From: Arthrobotrys musiformis
Taxonomy: Eukaryota > Ascomycota > Orbiliomycetes > Orbiliales > Orbiliaceae
NCBI GenBank assembly: GCA_036971715.1
Contig: JAVHJL010000004.1
Span: forward strand, 1,922,001 to 1,986,000
Direction: 5' to 3'
DNA: 64,000 nt
Shown: piece by piece, positions 12,001-23,104 of the stretch
Layout: the number at the start of each line of letters is the position of its first letter
How positions within the stretch are numbered: position 1 is the stretch's first letter
Notes under the pieces: model-generated
The model's database searches: none
Told to the model about the DNA's origin: nothing
What the model saw: the letters and a program-made list of their open reading frames with translations, nothing else
Translations under genes and position numbers: made by a program

Positions 12001-13410
12001 ATGTCGACGTCCAAGGGCGATAAGAAGGGCGCACCGCCAACAGCAACAACACACGCTGATATGCAGACCGGCGACCTGCTTGGTCTCAACGGCGGGCCTT
12101 CCAGCTCCTCCACCATTCCGCTCATCCACCAACCGGACTTTACCCCGACAACCTCTCAGGCCGGCGACGACGACGAGCTTCCACCGTCATATGATGCCGA
12201 GGGTACTAGTCTCCTCACCCACCCGGCACACGAGGTCCCTAACGGTGCCACAAACGCTGTCCCTCTCGAACCCCCTCCGGACTTCACCCCTTACGTCGCA
12301 GAGCACTACGAGAACCCCACAACCGGCTCGGTGACATCCTATGATGTCCATTTGAACGAAGATGGCGAGGCTTTATACCGTTTCCTTCTCACTCAAAATA
12401 TGCACTCTCCACGTCCTCAAGTCCGAATGAAGGGCACTCATGTTGAGAAACACCATCACCACCGTAACTCTCTCAACGACAACAGGAGTAACACGGAGCA
12501 TAAGACAATCGTGGATTTTGATATCACTATGGACTTCCAGTCTCTTATTCTCATCGAACCGGGTCAACAGGGTATCATCCAGGTTGTGGACGAAGACACA
12601 AAGGCACACCGTGGAGGGGCATTCAAATCCACAGGGAGGAATACACGGTCGCTGCCGGACGATACACCAATCATGCCAAAGGATATCCGAAGCTGGGCTG
12701 ATGACTATTGTAATGACCCTGCCATCTGCAAAGAGTAAGACAAGAACCAACCCTTGATGTATAAATCAATCTACCACATAGTAATTAATCTAACGAACGA
12801 TAGATTCGTCATGGAGAAAATCTGCCCAGGCTACGATACCAAATACCTCGCGACCAGACTGCACCAACTGATTCAATCCACAAATTACGCCGGGGACATC
12901 CAAATCACCTTCCCGACAACTCACAATAAGGTCAAAATCAGGCCAGCCAACAAGCTGACCGAACTCCGATACAACAAAGCCGTCCGATGGTTCTGTTACC
13001 TCACCTTCCTTTGGATCATCACCTGGCCTATTCTCTTCTTCATGACAAGGAACTACAACGTCGTCCGATCCGTTTGGCCACTTTCCGCCGTCGATGTCAA
13101 TGGTCGTCGCCGTGTTAAGATGACGGAAGACCAATGGTTCGAATACTGGAGACTTGCGATCCGGAGAGCGGTTCTCGGCCGTAGACAGGGTAAAGTCACA
13201 GAACAGGACTTGATCGAATTAGCACAGGAAGCAGGAATGCCTAGGATGCAATTCAACACCGGAAACCAATTTGTGAACAACATGCTTGGAGGTGCTGTCG
13301 ATTTGTTCGGTGCTATTGGTGACCAGCGAAGGGCATTCGGCTGGGGTCGAAATGATAATACAAACCAGTGGAACTTCAGATGGGGACAAAGCGACAACGG
13401 CTGGGACTAA
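12001..13410 (+). CDS. Conserved fungal membrane-associated protein with a PPxY motif
   Basis: I recognise this only as a conserved Pezizomycotina-type protein of unknown function, about 446 residues. Exons are 12001-12734 and 12804-13410, joined by a 69-bp intron. The N-terminal 85 residues are disordered and contain LPPSYD, a PPxY motif of the kind bound by WW domains of Rsp5/Nedd4 ubiquitin ligases. A conserved block follows (DFTPYVAEHYENP and LNEDGEALYRFLL), then a His-rich loop (HVEKHHHHRN). In exon 2 there is one or two membrane segments (WFCYLTFLWIITWPILFF, about residues 315-335) and a C-terminal tail rich in Asn, Trp and Gln. A trafficking or adaptor role is possible from the PPxY plus membrane segment, but that is inference. 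Confidence 0.8.
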
Positions 13411-13864
13411 GACGGCCTCTCAGCCTTAGAACGACGAACACCCGTTAGACATTAAAAAAAACACTATAATATGATTGATAAGGTGGACCGGTGGAGCTTG
13501 GGCGTTGGATTTGGGAAGGGACGAAGAACACTCTTACTCTTTTTTTTTTTTTGTTTTTAGCCTTCGTGATACATATTTATTTCCACACGGGCTGTACGGC
13601 ATACTCTGCAGATACTACATTGCTGAACATACCTATTACCATTCACCTGTATTATTCTCCCATCTCTTGATGGTGTATGCATACTCTTTTCTTCCAATCC
13701 GAAATAACCTAAAAACCCGCTTCGTAATCCTCAAAATTTTGCGTTGATGGCCCCAATGTCACACAACCTATAATAGTTTAGACCTCAAAAGTTTCAACGA
13801 CCATCCCACTTCGTCGCACATCCCAACAACCTCCGACTGTCGCGACCGAAGAACATCTCCAACC
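13411..13864. other. Short intergenic region between two co-directional genes
   Basis: It contains a 13-nt T run near 13541-13553, likely in the 3' UTR of the upstream gene, and the promoter of the downstream small membrane protein. No gene is visible. Confidence 0.5.
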
Positions 13865-14540
13865 ATGACGTGGAACCCCTTCGGCGGGTCCTCCGACAAG
13901 GACTCAATCGCCTCAAAGGCGGCACCCCCTCCACCGCCGCCACCACCTCCCCCGCCAGCGTCAATACCCTCCAATCCACCTCCATTCCCCACCGACCAGC
14001 AACAGCCTCTACAGCCGTACCAACTGACTGAAAAGCAAAAATACATGAAGGAAATGGGATACAGAACCGCCGTCGCAGCCGCCATAATCTGTCCCATAAT
14101 AATCTTCATGCCCCCGCGAAAGATGGATTTCTACACCTTTGGATTAATCTGTACCACCGCTTACTGCGTGAACCATGTCATGAACGTATGTTCGCCCCTC
14201 CTACTCCTCTTGAGCACAAATATATGCTAATAATCATATGGGGGTATTGTAGGAACACGGTCACCCAGGTCTCCTTTACGCAATAGCACCGAAGGGATCA
14301 GCGGAATACCAAGAAAAGATTGCAAAGTCGCGAAAAAAGTACGACGGCATGTTGCCGAGCGAGGCTATATGGGCGCAGATGAAGGACGTGTGGAACCAAC
14401 GTTACGATGACGACGACGATGAAGATGAGGTTGAGGAGAAGGAGTCTATGTTGGATCAGATCCGGAGAGAGGAAGCCGGGAAAGAAGGGGGCTCTTCGAT
14501 ATTGAAGATGTTGGAAGACCAGGAGAAGAAGAGGAAATAA
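13865..14540 (+). CDS. Small membrane protein with polyproline N-terminus
   Basis: The product is about 202 residues from exons 13865-14185 and 14253-14540 (67-bp intron). It starts MTWNPFGG, has a run of 11 prolines (residues 21-31) and then a Pro/Gln-rich linker. A membrane region follows (about 66-100: TAVAAAIICPIIIFMPPRKM and the segment after it), and the C-terminal half is charged with an acidic run (DDDDDEDEVEEKE). Similar ascomycete proteins with a CPxxxxMPPRK-type motif are often labelled rhomboid family membrane protein, but I see no rhomboid Ser/His catalytic motif here. Polyproline could bind SH3 or profilin; this is inference. Confidence 0.75.
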
Positions 14541-15498
14541 ACAGTTCGGGTTCCCGGGGGAGAATCGAGAGACATTGTAGGGGTGTAGATATTGTAAGAT
14601 AGTGTACATACGAGACCATATATATCATGAGAATGAATGAATATAATTCAAAAAAGAAAAAGAAAATAAGGTATGTCAGCTCCCCCCATAACACCCACTT
14701 TACTATCCCTTCGTACTCGAGCGAGGTAGGCTAAGGAGCCCTGACCACGATCTCAGCTCATTCGATCTGTTCCAAAACCGCTGTCTCAAGGCACACACGG
14801 CAAGCAATGCAATGCAATCACCAAAATACCAAACCCCAAAGCCTCAAAGGGGAAGAAAGAAAGAAGAAAGAAAGAACTAAGCGATATCTCTTCCCGTCTG
14901 AAACAATCAGCGCTATATGTTTCCTCCATACATGATATAAGTCCATCCGTTTCGATGGACTACTATTAATATCCACCCCTCCGCCTCAGAATCACAACTC
15001 CAGACGCTTCTTCTTCTTCTACAACATTCTCAACAAAGGCGGACCCGTCTACAACTGTGTATCTAGCATCTACGAAAGCTCTCCCCCGCCGATATCTACT
15101 GAATCTAAGCTGTTGTTAGCGTTTAGAACTCCTAGATGAGCTTCAACAGCTCGCTCCTTGAGTCGACAATGCAATCGACCAGCCCCTTGACGCCTATACC
15201 AAACCACCTCAACTGCTTGCCCTTTCTCTACAATACGCTCAATGAAACAAGGTCATTCTGTAGATGCCTCCATTCCCTCTTTATAAATATCAGGAAAATG
15301 TAACAATTTGTGGTATATAAATCTTATCAACCCCCCTCATCCACCATAACACCGCCCCAACATCCTCACCTCCCTCCTCGTCAATCGAAGACTATATTCG
15401 CGGTCTATATTTCCTACTCTCACTTCTATAAAACCCTTCCTTCCTCAAGATTAATATAATATATAATAACATACCTACTCCACCAAAAGAACCAAAAA
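14541..15498. other. Intergenic region
   Basis: This holds the 3' UTR of the upstream gene and the promoter of the next. It includes an AG-rich tract near 14845-14875. A pyrimidine-rich stretch with TATAAA-like sequences (15312-15320, 15427-15440 and the TATAATATATAATA run near 15452-15467) precedes the start at 15499. No gene is visible. Confidence 0.45.
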
Positions 15499-16535
15499 AT
15501 GCTATCCTTCAACCCCTACACAGACGGCACAGCCGCAGCCCTCTTCCATCTAACCCCCACAACCTCATCAGAAACCTACCAATCCCAACTCCTCCTCCTA
15601 CAAGAGCAGCAACAGCAGACTCAAACCCCACTTATAAACCCCCTTCCCCTCCCGATGCTCCTCCAAGACGACCTAGCCGCAGGTCTGGACTTCTCAAACC
15701 CTTCGGTTCAGGAATACATCATCAACAACGACGTTCTAGATTCACTCGCCCAGGAGGCCATTCTGGCCGAAAATACCCCCCCATCATCACTACCCACAAA
15801 CATGCCAAATGTAAATTCTGCAGTTGAATTATTGATAAACACCCCTCTTACCATCCAAACGCCGCTGGGTTTAACCGCCGGATCACACCCCACGATCCTC
15901 GGTGGCAGTAACAACAGTAATAGAATAGATTCAAGCACACTAAATGTCCAAATCGACCAATTCTCAACGATGCAGGAGGAAACCACGTTATCGCTGGGTA
16001 TCATGTCGCACCTCGAGAATCTGGAGAAACAAATATCCGAGATGAGGAGGTTTGTCAGCGCCGGGTTCGCAGGGAGGGATCATGTTAGAGGATTAGACGT
16101 CGAGAGGTATGTATCCATCCTTCATAAAAGAAATGACGGTAGGATGGCAAAGCTGATGATTTATACGAACATCACAGACAACGCCTCGCCTCCAGAAACT
16201 ACAACTTCCAAAACGTAACAGAAGTCAACGAACCATTCAAAATGCTCCTCAACTCCGCCGGCGCATATCCAAGCCGATGTCCGGTGAATGGGGTCGAGTT
16301 GAAGAGTTTGAACCGTAAGCTTCCCTCCCAATCCCATCCCACAACAGCAAAGGGTAGAAGAAAAAAGTAAAACAAGACACTGACAAATTATGAAACTACA
16401 GACGAGGAAATGGACGCGTTGCTGGATGATTACGATTTACCGTTTAGTCCTGCTTTGTTTCTCCATGAGAAGCAGTTGATATACTTGAGGTTCGTTGGCG
16501 CGAATAGGGCCGTTATGCATCGGGTTGTCGATTGA
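15499..16535 (+). CDS. Uncharacterised Gln/Pro-rich protein
   Basis: The product is about 292 residues from exons 15499-16106, 16178-16314 and 16402-16535; all splice phases match. I do not recognise a family. The N-terminal half is low-complexity (Leu, Gln, Thr, Pro). A predicted helix at about 165-205 (LENLEKQISEMRRFV) could form a coiled coil. The C-terminal third, beginning near QRLASRNYNFQNVTEVNEPF, looks folded and ends in ALFLHEKQLIYLRFVGANRA. The exon joining, rather than any homology, is the main evidence for a real gene. Confidence 0.6.
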
Positions 16536-17080
16536 TACACCTGTTGGATTTTGAAGGGAGCAGAATGTACCCCTCTTCGACACCACAAAGGTTATGTCTG
16601 GAATGTCCGTATTCTTTGAGCTGCTGCTCAGACCAAGAGCCGAAAAAAACGCTATAGTTATAAGACTATCTCAAGATATATAACGATTATAAACGACGGT
16701 GTTTTTCAGATTTCTTAAATGCTAGCTAGATACAAAAAGAAAAGTTTGTGTCCTTTAAACCAAGATAATAAAAACTCCACTTTGATAATAAATGCAAAGT
16801 ACTCAAAAGAAACCCGCTAAATTATAAATAGATGGTGATGATGACGGTGATTTTCTTTCTTGATAGACGTGTATGTTTGCGAACCCCTCGGTGGGGCTTG
16901 CTTAGAGCGGGGGTATATAACGAGGGTATTATCCATAGACTGTAGACATTTGAATACGCAAAAGGAAAAAAGGAAAAGAAGGCAAAAATTCTAAAGTCGA
17001 ATTATAGAGATTTTTGGAACAAGACGTAGGGAAATCGGTGCTTTAAGAGAGGCGAATAAATGGGGGGTCCATGAGACTTT
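16536..17080. other. Intergenic region between convergent genes
   Basis: This contains the 3' UTRs of the orphan gene (+) and the four-TM protein gene (-). It is AT-rich with no credible open frame. Confidence 0.45.
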
Positions 17081-18461
17081 TTACGAGCTGGCCCACTTTG
17101 GCTTCTTCGCCCACTTTGGAAACTTCCACTGCTCCTGTGGCTGCGCGCGTTTCGCCAACCTCCTGGCGATACGTTCCTCTTGGTCGGCGCGCAAGCCGAG
17201 CTTTTGTTCGAAACGGCTGTAGCCCGAGTTCTTGGTGAGGGAGTGGTAGACAATGTTTGCTGGGAAAGTGATGAGAAGGAGGAGGGAGAAGCCGCAAAGG
17301 CATAGGAGTGTGTACCATGAACCAGTCTATTATCTCGTTAGTTATCACGTCTCTGCTATCAGTGGTGGGGATAAAAGCCTTACCAAAAGATCACAGTCCC
17401 CGTCGTAATAGATTTCACGCTTGAAGACGATATCATGGCCCATACCGACACGAGTACAAGTCCAGCTCCAGAAGTCTCGGTCGTCGTTATCAACTTTAAA
17501 GACATGGGTGACATACCCGGCACTGATAAATAAACTATATTAGCTTCTATGCTCTAGAAACAGAAGAACAATGGGAGCCGTTTCAACTTACGTAGCACCA
17601 AAGCCAAGAGACCAAATGGTAAGCAAGGCGAGAGTAAAATATTCCGTTCGTGTGAACATGATATAATACGACTTCGCGCTTCTAAAGATATTCTGCAACC
17701 ACAATCCGAAGAAGACGAGCGTGCCAGTACCACAAAACCTATAACACCGAACGCATTAATACAACCATACCCTCATACTTCTTTAGTTAGAGCCAAAGTC
17801 CTTACGCGATGATCAAATAAACGCCCGTCAAATCAATATCCGCCGGCCAAGCCCTCAACGTCATCCCTCTAATCCCCATATCGATCTGCTCCTGCGTCAA
17901 CTCCTCCCAAGTCCCCCTCAAAAACCGTCGAGGCGTCGAAACCCGGTCCCGATAGGGCAAATAATCATCAGCCCACACGTAAATCACAAGGATGAACGTG
18001 CAAAGCGCCGTAGTCCAGTTCAACAAGTACAAAATAGTTCGTAGACGGGAATAAAACCATTTCCCACGGATCATATGAAGCTTTGGCGGTCCCTTGTACA
18101 AAGAATCATCATCAACGCTACCCCGTGGGGTATGCGTCTTCGTTTTCTCGATCGATGGACGCATTGATTTAATTACTGGAACCCGGGGTGAGGCGGGTGG
18201 AGAGCCTGAGAAGCTACCTGAGAATGATCTTTGGTGGCCTGGGTGTTTTCGGAGTGAAGGTATCGGGCCTTGTTGGCGTGGCGGCGGGCTGCCGTTGTTG
18301 GAACCCAGGTCGCTGTCTGGATGGTGGATTAGCGAGAAGCTAGATCCGGTATGTGAAGAAACCGAGCCTCGTCGGGCGCCGGCGAATGTGTCGGAGTCTG
18401 GGGAGCCAAGCGAGGGACTAAATGATTCTCTACGGGTGTGCGTAGGAAGTCGTTGTTCCAT
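17081..18461 (-). CDS. Four-TM membrane protein, possibly MARVEL-like
   Basis: The product is about 395 residues. Exons on the minus strand are 17806-18461, 17592-17738, 17384-17522 and 17081-17326, with all phases consistent. The N-terminal 140 residues are disordered and rich in Ser, Pro and Arg (many SxR and SP sites, likely phosphorylated). Four hydrophobic segments follow: about 153-178 (LLNWTTALCTFILVIYVWAD), 212-237 (LTGVYLIIAFCGTGTLVFFG), 251-272 (FTLALLTIWSLGFGATAGYV) and 316-338. The loop between the last two holds WSWTC and GDCDLL, two Cys that may pair. A basic, Trp/Lys-rich tail closes the protein. The topology resembles MARVEL-type tetraspan proteins, but I cannot confirm the family. 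An upstream in-frame Met at 18524 lies too close to the TATATA at about 18537, so 18461 is preferred. Confidence 0.75.
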
Positions 18462-18857
18462 ATTGGAAGAAAAAGAAGAAGAAGAAGAAGAAGAAGGGAA
18501 AGAAAATAAAAAGGGCCAAGCCAAGAACCAATGGGATATATACTATTGTTCTATGGTCCGAAGAACGATTTGTATTACTTTTAGGTTTTTCCCTCTATGG
18601 TGTCGTTAGTGGGATTTTTTGATACCAGGCTGACGGTCTGGTCTGCGGCTGAGCTATTCTAGGTGCCAAATCTAGACGCGCCCGCTTCGAAGAGGGGACC
18701 TTAGCTTAGGTCTGGGTTGGCGGTGGGGAGGTTATATGGCCTGATACCAGCTCCTTCGGCAAATTGTATTTGAGATACCTGCCTGTACCAAATTACTTGT
18801 CCTGCTCCTGTGTGACCCAAGAAAAATCCAAATTTAAAATAAAAATAAAACAATAAT

Positions 18858-18874
18858 GAAATATCGGATATCGG
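18858..18874 (+). repeat. 17-bp direct repeat, copy 1
   Basis: GAAATATCGGATATCGG is present here and again at 21010-21026. The unit itself is a tandem of ATATCGG. Confidence 0.6.
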
Positions 18875-20887
18875 CTCAGAGGAAGCTCAAGACGATATTT
18901 CGAAGGAAGGTTACACGTAGGGTTGGGGGATTTGCGACTCCGGAAAGCCCTTTGAGTAACTATTAGGGAACAGAGCTCTTTAAAATGCCTTTTTCTTCTT
19001 GTCTTCGAAGCTCGGCCCGAACAAAGAGAGAGAGAAAACTGTTGGAAGATGGGATTTCTTGATTGAAGGCTTGATCCTTGAAGCTATTGTATCAGTTTAA
19101 GCTTGCTGACTGCAGGTAAGTACGCTGGAGGCGAGGGATTCGGAGCTAGTCAACTGTCTGTATCTTCTGCCGAAACCGTATAGACAAAGTTTTACAGGTG
19201 AAAGCAACAAAAAGAAGAGATGGAAGATGTATCGAAGAAACAATAAAAGTCGGAAAACTTTTAGAAGATCTCAGTTCCTGAGACGGCCCCGTCTTTAATA
19301 TCAAAACCTGAACTCCAGGAACCATCATGAGGGGGTGACCAACGTTGACCATTACCTGTATTCCCACCAGCTGGTGAAGCTTTTGTTGGAAGCAAACCCC
19401 AGAAATGGTAAACTTTTACCGAACTTGGTGGCTTGCAGGGGTCCCATGCTCAGGTTTCCAAATACCTTTTTCTGGGTGAGGCTGAGATGCTTGACAAACC
19501 GTTTAATCCCCAAACCTGCGACGCATAAGACATGCTGATCCTCGCTGAAGACGGTTTGTCAGGATTACTAGCTGTCTGGTTCGGAGGCATCGATATCGGA
19601 AGGGATGATTAGATGTAAAATATTCGACATTCCCACGCATGGATGAGCCTCTTAAACTTGCATTTCGTAATCGGATATCAAAGGACGAACTATCCAAATA
19701 ATTATAACACCCCATTCAAACGGCAACCTTTACCGATGATTCCTTTACCACGAGTCGTTGAAATTTGAGATTCTTGGCCACGCCGTTCGTAAACACAGGC
19801 TAAGGCTAGATGCCGGGAGTTCAAGCCTTCGTTTGTAATTGGCGCGCGGACGGGAGAAGATGAAGAATATACAAGGGAGGCACCCGTTTTTCCGTCTCAC
19901 GCCATATGTCGATAAGATATCTCTTTTTAGACGTGCATGATGCATAAATTGCTTAGCCATTGAAATGCGAAAATCTTGGCCGGAAATCCTTCGTTCCGTC
20001 GCTGGTGGTTGAGCTGGCGCCGATTCTTAGTTGGCTTTGTATTGCGGAAGCTAGCTCGAGAACATTTGGAAATATATTTAAATATTCTTTCCAGGTCAAT
20101 CTACAGACATCGCAATGTCAATACATATTAGTATTTTATATTTAAATATTTGACAGTCTTTGGCTTACACTTAAGCCTCAGCCTTTCGGGAGTTGGATCT
20201 TTAAGCTCCAATATGGTCACCTTACAAGCCATAAATACTTATGAATCCGGCTCAGTAGATAACGTTGCTATAACTTTTGACGATCATCGAGTCATGTCTT
20301 GTTGTACGAACTAGTACTCGAACGCTATAGCTAGCCAGTAGAGCGCAGTGTTGCGAAAAAGGTGGAATTGGGTAGGTTACACTACATGTAGAGTAAACGA
20401 TGACAGCTGCAACCGGTTGCTGCACCCTTTCAGTTTCTCTTTATGCGGTCTTGGTACGAGACCAGCTGCACCTATATGGGCCTGAAAAAAAAAAAAAATA
20501 TAGGCCTGAAGGATACGAACGTGACAATGGACTATCGCGCAGCTTTGAGCCAGAGCATTATATATTATTAGTTCCAAGTTCAATTGGCTTAAGGACTCTC
20601 CTCAAGTTTTCATTAACATCTGGGTGTATATTGCCCAAAAGAAGAAAAGGGAGGAGAAGGAATTTGAAAGATTAAAAAAAGAAGCTTGAGTGTGTAGATT
20701 TTGTGGACTAGGTTTGTAGCGCAAGTTTGCAAAGACTGGCGCCATGGCATGCACATATGCATAAGCAAAGCCCACGCTGAGGAATAAAGGTAATCTGCAT
20801 CATGATATCACGCATCATTGCAGAGCCGACAGAAGGTTTGAGCACGTAGGTTCCACGCGAAAACACTTCATTGGAAAGTGATTGGCA

Positions 20888-20924
20888 AGCCGAAAGTCGG
20901 CTCGCCCCGCGAGCCTGAAGGCTC
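20888..20924 (+). repeat. Two adjacent perfect inverted repeats
   Basis: AGCCGA-AAG-TCGGCT (20888-20902) is a 6-bp stem with a 3-nt loop. It is followed at once by GAGCC-TGAA-GGCTC (20911-20924), a 5-bp stem with a 4-nt loop. No function can be assigned. Confidence 0.5.
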
Positions 20925-21009
20925 TTTCGCTATAGATTTCTCTATCATCGATATCTCCTCGGCCTCGGTTGGATATCGAAGGCTTAAGGCACCGATGAGG
21001 CCATGCATG

Positions 21010-21026
21010 GAAATATCGGATATCGG
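21010..21026 (+). repeat. 17-bp direct repeat, copy 2
   Basis: This is the same 17 bases as at 18858-18874, in the same orientation, 2.15 kb apart. Confidence 0.6.
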
Positions 21027-21054
21027 ATTTAAGACTCATAAAAAATGGCCATTC

Positions 21055-21069
21055 AAGCTAACTTCAATG
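21055..21069 (+). repeat. 15-bp direct repeat, copy 1
   Basis: AAGCTAACTTCAATG occurs here and at 21543-21557 in the same orientation. Confidence 0.55.
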
Positions 21070-21542
21070 CGTTGAGTATACGTACTATCTACATCGATAT
21101 CACAAAATTAAATCTACGCCATTGGCGAGCGCATACGCGAGCCCACCATGTAAGTGCCTAGGTGCCGAAGCTTACCTTTGTGGGAAAAATACTCCGGAAT
21201 GTGATATATCGTGATGAATTGCATAAGATATTCACCGTATTGCATTTGGTGTTGGTATGTATGTGCACAGACCGCGGCCGGATCCGGCACACATCTCTAC
21301 TGGACTACTCACAAACCCTTCTTTCAGGCACTTCCTAACCGAACGGTCGGTGCCGACTCTTCCAGTCAACTCGCATCAGTGGACTCGCCCGGGAAGATTC
21401 GGACATACTCTGTTACGATCTCTCTAAGTATTAGGCAGAGATAAGCGAGCGCCGGAGAAATCGTGCAGGACCCGTTGCTACCCAAGCGAACGGGGCTACT
21501 AAAAAGTACCCTAGCTGCGCGAAGCAAGAGGGGGTGAAAATT

Positions 21543-21557
21543 AAGCTAACTTCAATG
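21543..21557 (+). repeat. 15-bp direct repeat, copy 2
   Basis: This is the second copy of AAGCTAACTTCAATG, 488 bp after the first. Confidence 0.55.
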
Positions 21558-21965
21558 TCAAAAGGCTGAACGTGAGGGTATACTCTAAGACAAAAGCACG
21601 AAGTTGCAATTGGCATTAAAATTAATAATTCATAACAGAGCAGCTGGAGTTTGCGGAGCTAAATATCATGGATACAAAATAGCCCAGGCGGGATACTCAA
21701 ACTTCACAGTGCTGCCTTGAGGCCGCAATGGTTTTCTCGTTACCCCGCAATGGTACGGGTAGCCACTTTGTATCTACGTCCGGACTTATGGTGAGGTATT
21801 TCACTCGTGCGCAAGCTTAAGCCCGTGCATGATGCGTCGTCGCAATCGGCTTGGCCAATTGCTAAGCTAGCTGTAGAGCCGAGAATGATGCAACATCTTC
21901 CTGCATATGTGCATGTTGCCCCTCAATCAACTCTTTCGATCTAGTTAGATCTATGTACGTATACC

Positions 21966-22001
21966 TGTAGCTAGGTATGTAGCTATGTATTTATGTAGCT
22001 A
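21966..22001 (+). repeat. TGTAGCTA micro-repeat, three copies
   Basis: TGTAGCTA occurs at about 21966, 21978 and 21994, spaced 12-16 bp apart, about 190-220 bp upstream of the SDR start codon. It could be a repeated regulator site or simple slippage. Confidence 0.4.
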
Positions 22002-22185
22002 TGGTAGTTGATTTGGGATCCAAAAAATTATTTAAAGCGGGGTTTGATCCCCTTTCTTCAGATGGCATTCCGCAGGATCTCGATTCTTCCCAGACATAGA
22101 TATACACACAGGATCAGCAATCTAAAGCGCTTAAGCATTGGCAAATCTCCTATAATTGTTTTACTAAAATACTATCTCGCTTACA

Positions 22186-23104
22186 ATGTCTGATTCTAAA
22201 ACCGATCTCACTAGGAAGACCGCCCTCATCACCGGAGGAGTCAAGAACCTTGGTGCCGATATCGCACTAGCTCTTGCTCCTCTCGGTGCCAATCTGGCCC
22301 TTCACTACAACTCAGATAAATCGAAAGAGGATGCTACCAAAATCGTGAAACAGCTAAACGACTCCTATCCTAATGTTAAGGTCAAAGTCTACCAAGGCAA
22401 CCTAACTACCGAAGCAGCTGTCGAAAAGCTATTCACCTCTGCCAAGTCAGACTTCGGGAGAATTGATATTGTGATCAATACCATCGGGAAGGTGCTCAAG
22501 AAGCCAATCACCGATGTTACGGAGGCCGAGTACGATGAGATGTTTGCGTAAGTCCAAACGACTACCAACTGCAATGCTCTACAAAATTCTAATAGTATAA
22601 TCTATACTAGGGTGAACTCCAAATCCGCATTCTTCATCTTGAAGGCCGGTGCGAAATACGTCGAGGATGGAGGAAGGATCGTTACTATCGTCACAGCTCT
22701 GCTCGCCGCATTCACCGGATATTATAGCTCCTACGCTGGATCGAAGGCGCCTGTAGAGCACTTCACTCGCGCTGTCTCCAAGGAACTCCAACCAAGACTC
22801 ATCAGCGTCAACAATGTTGCCCCCGGTCCTATGGATACCCGTAAGCCTCACCTGACGATGGAACTATGGCGTGCATGTGCATATGCACATTATATTACAT
22901 GAAACTAAACTAACTCTAAATAATGTAGCATTCTTCTATCCCCAAGAGTCGCCAGAGGCTGTCGCCTACCACAAGAGCCAAGGTTTAGGTGGCCGTCTCA
23001 CCGACACCAAGGACATTGCTCCCCTTGTCAGGTTCCTTGTCACTGAGGGCGGATGGATTACCGGCCAGACGATCTTCGCCAATGGAGGTTACACTACTCG
23101 ATAA
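22186..23104 (+). CDS. Short-chain dehydrogenase/reductase (classical SDR)
   Basis: This is an NAD(P)-dependent oxidoreductase of about 255 residues, the normal SDR length. Exons are 22186-22547, 22611-22840 and 22929-23104. The Rossmann motif TGGVKNLG is at 16-23, and the catalytic YAGSK has Tyr162 and Lys166. The usual NNAG is replaced by NTIG, and the position of the catalytic Ser (13 residues before Tyr162) is occupied by Thr149. The block APGPMDTPFF and the C-terminal WITGQTIFANGG are typical of the substrate and cofactor regions. The substrate cannot be told. It sits alone next to a gene-poor island, so it may be an accessory or horizontally acquired gene; I see no direct proof of transfer. 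Confidence 0.88.

Larger units (their letters stand above)
18462..22185. other. 3.7-kb gene-poor island with short repeats
   Basis: No credible gene is seen on either strand. Open frames are short and frequently broken. The stretch contains two pairs of dispersed direct repeats (17 bp at 18858 and 21010; 15 bp at 21055 and 21543) and a shared CGTGCATGATGC at about 19932 and 21824. It also has two adjacent small hairpins at 20888-20924 and a three-copy micro-repeat at 21966-22001. The right end must carry the promoter of the SDR gene. It may be a decayed mobile element, but no terminal repeats or transposase remnants are recognisable. Confidence 0.5.

Noticed and set aside
13865..14540. Calling the small membrane protein a rhomboid protease
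   Set aside because: No GxSx or His catalytic residues and too few membrane segments.
22036..22056. GGGGTTTGATCCCC stretch resembling a tRNA T-arm
   Set aside because: No acceptor stem, D-arm or anticodon arm can be folded around it.
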